Positions 58,120 to 64,000 of a stretch of DNA of 64,000 nt are shown here, one piece after another. The notes below the pieces were generated by a model. It had not been told where the DNA came from, did not search any database, and worked only from the letters and a program-made list of their open reading frames with translations. The DNA is from Gnetum montanum (taxonomy: Eukaryota > Streptophyta > Gnetopsida > Gnetales > Gnetaceae). The stretch lies in NCBI GenBank assembly GCA_015680685.1, contig MNCI01018050.1, positions 210,860 through 274,859 of the forward strand, read 5' to 3'. The position numbers and the translations under genes were made by a program. Every line of letters begins with the position of its first letter. Positions within the stretch are counted from its first letter, which is position 1.

Positions 58120-61100
58120 CTAGGAAAAGGGCTAATCCTGGTAGTCCTCTCATCTACTTGTAGATCACTAGAAATGAGCCATGCAAGGCTCTTCTTGATT
58201 CAGGTTCTAGTGTCAACTTGATTTTCCATGAAATGTACAATGCTTGGAACCTACCTTCTCTTAATAAGAGCAACATCCATTTAGAATTTGGAGATTAGTC
58301 CATCACTGTTCCATTGGAATTAGTGAAGGACATTGTGATCACTATCTGTGGGTGGTCATATCCTAGTGATTTCCTAGTGATCCAGGTTGAAAATTGCAAG
58401 GGGGACTTTCTAATCATTATGGAAAGGACTTGGTTGAGCACTATTGATGTGTGAATGGGTATCAAAGATCTTTCCCTAAAACTCGAAGAAAAATGCATTT
58501 AGAAAGATAGAGAAGAAGAAAGTTTCATGCATTATGTACAATGATATTAGGTGCAATTGTGTGCAGAAACTTTATTATATCAAAAGTATATCAATTAAAG
58601 CATGCAAATAGTATGCAGATGAATCAAAAATCCAAAAGTTCCTATACAAAATAACCACAAAATAAGAGGGCACCCAATGGTTGATAGCTGATATTGAAAG
58701 TAGCACACTTTGCATGGAACCTATTAAGAGCCTAACTTGTGCTTATGTTGAAGGCATGAATGAATTGGATCAAGTTCATCACCAACTCTTTGATGATGAA
58801 CCTAATTACACCAATTGGGGAGAGTTGGAAATTCCTAATAGTTTTAAATAGGAGCCCATAGAGTTGAAAATTGTACCTACCAACATGAAATATGCATTTA
58901 TGAAAAATGGTAAGTCAGTGATAATCAATGCTAACCTTGATCCTAAGTAGGAAAGAATGCTATTAAGGTTAATCAATATATGGCCAATAGCCTTTTCTTG
59001 GTCATATTCTAAACTCATAGGGGTTAATCCTCAAATATGTTAGCATTGCATCTATACTAATTCGGTCATGAATCCAAAGAAGAAATTGCAGTGGTGGCTT
59101 AATCCCAAATTGAAGTAGATCTTCAAAGAGGAAATTGAAGAACTCCTCAAGGCAAGGTTCATAAATCCAATTATGAATAGTTAGTGGGTTAGCCTAGTTG
59201 TAATTGCACTAAAGAAATATGGCAAGTGGTGAGTCTATATTTATTTCAGGCTATTGAACATGACAATGTTCAAAGATCATTTTCCATTACCATTTGTGAA
59301 CTAAGTATTAGAAACTATTTTTGGGCATTGCTATTATAGCTTTCTCGATAGTTATAATGACTATTACCAAATTTACATTGTGTCTAAGGATTAGGACAAA
59401 ACAATATTCACAAGTCCCTAAGGAACTTTTGCATATTGTAAGATGCAGTTTGGTTTATGTAATGTCCATGTAACTTTCCAATGCTTGGTCCTAAATATTT
59501 TTCAACAATAGATTGGTAGCAGGATGGAAGTATTCATGGATGAATTCTCCACCTATGGTGCTACATTTGAGTAAGCCTTGAACCACCTTGAGAAAGTGCT
59601 TAAAGATGCATTCAGCTCAATTGGCGAAAGAGCCATCTTATGGTCTAAGAGGCCATTGTGTTGGGGCATAACATTTCTCAAGTAGGGATTTAGGTAAACC
59701 TTGAAAAGATTTAAGTCATCCAAAAAATAAATTGGCAACTACAAACTATTAAAGATGTTTGGTCATTCCTTAGATACACTGGTTACTACTGATGATTCAT
59801 AGATAATTTCTCTAAAATCATGAAATCATTAGTCAAAATTACAAAGAAAGATGCTCCATTCATATTGATGGAGGAATGTGAAAAGGCATTTCAGAGCCTT
59901 AAAGCAAAGGTTTGTAGAAATGCCAATTCTACATGCACCTGATTAGTCTTGATCATCTCACATTATGAAAAATGTATCAAACTATGTCTTGGGAGTTGTG
60001 CTTACATGGTTGGATGATCAGAAACATCCATATTATATCCATTGTGCAAGTTGAAGCATTATGGGTGCACAAATCAATTACATGATAATAGAAAAAGAGC
60101 TAATGACAATGGTGTATGCCTTGGAAAATTTTAGGTACTATGTGCTTGGATACAAGGTTTTTATACACATTGATCATAGTGACATTTACTTCCTAATGAA
60201 TAAACCAATGGTGAACCTTCGGGTCATATGGTGATTGGCGATCTTATAGGAGTTGAATCTTACAATGGTAGATCAAAAGGGGATTGAGAATGTGGTCTTG
60301 ATCACTTGTCTTGATTATGATGGAACAACAAAGAGGATGAGAGTCCACTTTCTAATTAATTTTTTGATGAACTTCTCTTTGCCAATGCAATAAATGAACA
60401 AGTTCCCATTGAATTAAAATGGTATGATGATATTCAAACTTACATTCTTACTTAAGAGATGCCATAAGAGTTAGACCACCAAAAGAAACCATAGTTTCTT
60501 CATTAGGCCAAATGCTTCATGGAAATCAACAGACACCTTTACAAGGTGTGTGCTGATGGCCTAGTTCATTAGTGTATTCTTGATGCTAACCAACTATGTG
60601 TTTTCTAAGATGTTCACAAGGGTCCTCATGTGGGCCACTTTGAAAAGATATGCGTGACCATTAAAATCCTAATGGTAAGGTACTATTGGCCAATAATATT
60701 TAAGGATGCTAATCAATTTGTTCACTCTTGTGAATTCTATCAATGAGATAATGGGATGATCACTTGAATGGAGGGGCTTCATTAGTGTATCTAACCTCTA
60801 AAACCCTTTGACATTTAAGGCATAGACTTCATGGATCCCATCACATCCATGTCAAATGAAAAGGCATACATTATAGTTTTTTTGACTATTGTACAAAATG
60901 AGCAGAAGTAGCAGCTATCTATAAATGGACATCTTTCAATGCTACTTGATATGTACAAAAAAATGTTGTAAATAAGTTTGGTATGCTATGTGCACTATTT
61001 TCTGAAAATGATACTCATTTTACTAGTGCTACTTTTCACAAGCTCATGCAATTCTTGGGGGTTGAACATAAATTAACAACACCCTATCATCCCCAAGCCA

Positions 61101-61580
61101 ATGGTCATGTATAGGTTACTAATAGGGAATCATGAAAATATTAACAAGAACAATTAGCAAATATGGGAGAGATTGGAACATAAAACTCATTGATTCCCTT
61201 TGGGTATATCCCTCAACATGGAAACTCCTTATAGGCTGCTCTCTCTATGAGTTGGTGTATGGAAAATTACCAACTTTTCCAATTCAATCCAAGCTCTATA
61301 CACTTTCAATAACATGTGACTTGGACCTTAACCTAGCATAAAAAGAGAGATTGATAAACCTTAATGTGCTAGATGAGAATTGGTTGGTAGCCCTATCCTT
61401 AAATTCAATGCACAAGGCCTTTAGTAAATAATGTCATGGCCTTAGAATAAGAAAAGTTAAATTTCAACCTAGAGATAAGGTCCTTTACTTGAACCCCACC
61501 ACACATGTCCCTCAAAAGACTAAGTTTGAAATGTTGTGGAAAGCACCTTTTATAATCTATGAAACCTTTCCTTCTGGGGC
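58120..61580 (+). pseudogene. gypsy pol pseudogene (protease, RT, RNase H, integrase)
   Basis: Protease 58164-58500 keeps the active-site triad in ALLDSGSSVNLIFHEMYN. RT 59094-59640 has FPLPFVN, YYQIYIVSKD, FAYCKMQFGLCNVHVTFQ and, in place of YIDD, FMDEF. RNase H 59940-60240 has YVLGVVLTW, NYMIIEKELMTMVYALENFR and IHIDHSDIYFLMNK. Integrase: HHCC region 60610-60750 (HKGPHVGHFEKI, YYWPIIF, CEFYQ); core 60810-61120 (GIDFMDPITS, SENDTHFT, TPYHPQANGHV); C-terminal part to 61580 (ELVYGKLPTFPI, FPSGAML). Frequent stops, several TAG for expected Trp or Gln. Confidence 0.88.
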
Positions 61581-61593
61581 CATGTTAATTTAA

Positions 61594-61594
61594 N
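61594..61594. other. Single N, probable scaffold join
   Basis: A lone N exactly where the plus-strand gypsy integrase end meets the minus-strand gypsy integrase end. Likely an unmerged contig join rather than a real base. Confidence 0.7.
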
Positions 61595-61639
61595 GTAAAT
61601 TTTTAAGGTTTATGGAAGATTTAACCTATATGCTACTTC

Positions 61640-62330
61640 ATCAATTCTTTTAGAGATTTAAAAAGTTCCATAGAATTTGGGTGCCAATTTAGTATATTTT
61701 GCAAGTTTAAGAGAACTTCTAGTAGGTTTAACTCTTAGTAGTACTTGATCTCCTACTTGGAATTCTTTTTTAAGTCGATGTTAATCTGCATATCCTTTAT
61801 ATTTATCTTGGGTAGCTTGTCAATTTTTTTTAACTCTTGTAACAATGTTTTTCATTATTCATATTTCTTCTTCCTTCCATTTTGTTCTTAAGCTTGGATC
61901 TACCCAAGTTAGTGGTGTATGAAAATTATGTCCATACACTACTTTGAATGGTGTTTGATGTATAGAACCTTGATAATTCCTATTATAGGAAAATTCTACC
62001 ACATGCAAATGATTCATCCATTTTTTTGGTCTACTCCTAACATAGCTTTTTAGGATATCTTCTAACATTCTATTCACATGTTTGGTCTACCCATTAGTCT
62101 TGGGATGGTAAGCTGTGGTAGATTTCAATTGGGTTCCAAGCTCTCTAAATAAATTTTTCAAGAATTCAGATGTGAACTTGGGATCTTAGTTCAAGGTGAT
62201 AGGTTTTGGACAACCATGTAATCAAAATACTTCATGTATGATTTTTGGGCTACTTCATTTTCCATATTTTTAGATTTCAAAGTTATAAAATGTGCCATTT
62301 TCACTAAAAATTCTATTAAAGATGAGTAGC
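61640..62330 (-). pseudogene. gypsy integrase C-terminal half
   Basis: Minus strand: KMAHFITLKSKNMENEVAQ, GCPKPITLN, DPKFTSEFLKNLFRELGTQL (second Asp), STTAYHPKTNG, NRMLEDILKSYV (ORF 62077-61859), WMNHLHVVEFSYN, TPFKVVYGHN, then VGDQVLLRVKPTRSSLKLA and KLAPKFYGTF. This is a typical gypsy integrase with its GPY/F-type end (GTF here). The zinc finger and first catalytic Asp are absent because of an internal deletion at about 62330. Confidence 0.85.
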
Positions 62331-63848
62331 ATCTTTAATCTGAGGAAAGCTTCCTTGCATTTTTCACCAAACTTAAACACATGTTTTTCCTACAAAAGGT
62401 TATTCAATGGGGCTACCAAGATAGAATAATCTTTAATGAAATGTCAATAAAAACTAGCTAAACCAAAGAAGTTGCGAACCACTGTAACATCTTTTAATTC
62501 AAGCTAGTCCTAGATCACACTAATTTTTGTTAGATCTACTTGCAATCCTTTTATAAAAACTATATGATCCAAGTATGAAACTTCTTCCTTAAAGAGTTCA
62601 CATTTACTCAATTTAGCTTTTAACTAGTGTTGTTTAAGAATTTCCATTGTAATTTTCAAATGTTTGACATGTTCTTCTCTCAAGTTAGAATAAACAAGTA
62701 TATCATCCATAATTACTATAAAAAATTGATCAAGATATTCATGAAAAATATTATTCATTAATTCCATGAATGTTGCAGGTGCATTAGTGAATCCAAACAA
62801 CATCACAAAAAATCTATATAATCCACACCTGGTTCTAAAAGTATTTTTCTTAATATCTTTCTCCTTGATCCTTATTTGGTGATAACTTGATTTTAAATCA
62901 ATCTTTGAAAAATAACATTCACTTGTAAGTTGATCAAACAGATCATTGATCCTAGACAAAGGATAAGTATTTTTAATTATCACTTTATTCAATGATCTAT
63001 AATTGATGTATAATCTTCACATACCATCGTTCTTCTTAACAAATAAGATTGGTGCATCCGAATGTGATATGCTAGGTGGAATTTTTCCTTCTTCCAATAA
63101 TTGATCTAATTTTACTTTTAATTCTCTTAATTCAAAAGTAGAAAATCTATAAGAGGCCTTTTAAATAGGTTGTGTACTAGCAAAAATATCAATAGCATGC
63201 TTAATAGTTTTTTCTAGAGGTAGTTCTCTAGTTTCACCAAATACTAAATCTTTATATTCCTTAAGTTCTTTTGGAATCTTAGTACTTAAAGATCTCTAAG
63301 GTTGGGTTACTATGACAACCAACATTGTAGCATCCTTTTTTACTAATCTTTTGGGTTGCTTAATGATTATCATATTTAATTTTCCTTGCTATTCCTACCT
63401 CCCTTTGAAGCCTAACTCCATTAGTGATTGGGGCTTTTAAAATACAAGTTCCAAAGTGGGCAGTAATATCAAATTTTTGTAGGAAAGACATTCCTAAAAT
63501 TGCATCAACATCGCCTAGTTCAAATTCAAAGAATTTATCAATGAAAGACATGTTTTGTAAAGTAAAGTTAATTTCTCCATACTTGGTATGCTTGCTCATG
63601 ATTTTTTCATCTACTAGTTCTATCTTAAAAATTTTCTTGGAAGGTAAACTTAATTTCAATAAATTAATTAACTTTGGAGAAACAATGTATTCACTAGCAC
63701 CACTATCAATCAAAAATTTAATTTGTTTACCTTTAATTGAACCTTCAAAAATTAGTAAAGTAAATTGGAATTTACTCAAACTTGATTTAGTTGATGTAGA
63801 TATCTTCTTCATGGCTGTGGTGGTGGTTGGAGTTTTTCCTTTGTTCAT
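62331..63848 (-). pseudogene. gypsy protease and reverse transcriptase, nearly open
   Basis: Protease ORF 63848-63360: KFLIDSGASEYIVSPKL (active site intact), DVDAILGMSFLQKFDI. The linker and RT start (63330-63000) include LLEEGKIPPSISHSDAPILF and KKNDGM. RT ORF 62992-62624: [46 protein letters not shown], and an intact MDDILVYS catalytic box. It continues to VRNFFGLASFYWHFIKDYS and GEKCKEAFLRLK near 62340, then breaks off before RNase H. It has few stops, so it is the least decayed pol in the window. Confidence 0.88.
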
Positions 63849-63894
63849 GTTTGGGTTGGATTTTTGATTCCTGATTTGGTTGGTTCTTTGTACC

Positions 63895-63965
63895 TTTGTT
63901 CACAATTTTGAACAGTCTTGTTTAAAATGATCTTCAACATAAATAAAACATCCTAATCCTGATTG
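63895..63965 (-). pseudogene. gypsy gag end, degenerate zinc knuckle
   Basis: The minus strand reads GCFIYVEDHFKQDCSKL. The expected C-x2-C-x4-H-x4-C has lost its second Cys (Tyr) and one spacer residue. It lies just upstream of the protease ORF, as expected for a Gag-Pol. Confidence 0.6.
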
Positions 63966-64000
63966 AGCTCTTTTTATTGGTGTTTCCTCTACCATTGCTT

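Larger units (their letters stand above)
54600..61593 (+). mobile_element. Tat/Athila-like gypsy retrotransposon, plus strand, 3' end missing
   Basis: Probable LTR, primer site, gag (55645 on), protease (58174), RT (59094), RNase H (59940) and integrase (60590-61580) all read on the plus strand. The element stops abruptly at the single N at 61594, inside or just after the integrase C-terminal region, so the polypurine tract and 3' LTR are absent. Many stops. The long gag region before protease and the primer site type suggest the Tat/Athila group. Confidence 0.82.
61595..64000 (-). mobile_element. Ty3/gypsy element, minus strand, partial at both ends
   Basis: Minus-strand order from the window edge: zinc-knuckle remnant (63950-63900), protease, RT, then integrase C-terminal half. 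The upstream LTR and gag lie beyond 64000; the 3' LTR is missing at the 61594 join. It differs in sequence from the other gypsy copies. Confidence 0.85.

Noticed and set aside
63424-63867. 147-codon plus ORF
   Set aside because: Antisense shadow of the gypsy protease (DSGAS) on the minus strand.

Overview
The window is nuclear DNA from a land plant with a large, repeat-rich genome. It is AT-rich and dominated by decayed plant-type Ty3/gypsy and Ty1/copia LTR retrotransposons, a plant L1-type LINE, and tRNA-derived SINEs. A gymnosperm or another giant-genome plant is plausible, but nothing here fixes the species. I found no intact protein-coding host gene, no rRNA or functional tRNA gene, and no CRISPR array. 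Almost every coding region is a pseudogene with premature stops and frameshifts.

Layout. 0.2-2.4 kb: two SINE copies. 2.9-9.7 kb: a gypsy element on the minus strand with two ~1 kb LTRs, an initiator-Met-type primer binding site, gag and pol. 11.28-22.64 kb: a complete copia element on the minus strand, with two ~0.5 kb LTRs bounded by a perfect 5-bp target duplication (TTAGT). It is split in its protease/pre-integrase region by a GC-rich L1-type LINE (14.69-20.90 kb, same strand), which is bounded by its own 13-bp target duplication. 22.6-37 kb: very AT-rich DNA made of diverged dispersed, inverted and tandem repeats, more SINEs, two decayed unidentified ORFs and a gypsy gag scrap. 37.4-38.4 kb: a gypsy integrase fragment (minus). 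40.03-44.94 kb: a second copia element (plus) with both LTRs. 46.3-48.4 kb: a less AT-rich, more gene-like stretch with a three-unit tandem array. 48.5-49.1 kb: a perfect 209-bp inverted repeat whose right part lies between two single-N scaffold joins. 52-54.6 kb: LTR, primer site and gag of a gypsy element (plus). 54.6-61.59 kb: a long Tat/Athila-like gypsy element (plus) missing its 3' end. 61.6-64 kb: another gypsy element (minus) that meets the previous one head-on at a single N.

The most unusual object is the LINE. Downstream of its endonuclease-reverse transcriptase ORF, in the same frame and inside the same target duplication, lies a further ~455-codon coding region. It has a domain resembling the plant-transposon Transposase_32 family, a charged coiled coil and a Cys-containing C-terminus. 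Its 5' junction also carries a 46-bp exact copy of copia gag sequence found about 560 bp away, which suggests template switching during integration.

Retroelement genes would act as usual: Gag packages RNA; protease, integrase, reverse transcriptase and RNase H copy and insert LTR elements; LINE ORF1 and ORF2 drive target-primed reverse transcription; SINEs borrow LINE machinery. All copies here appear inactive.
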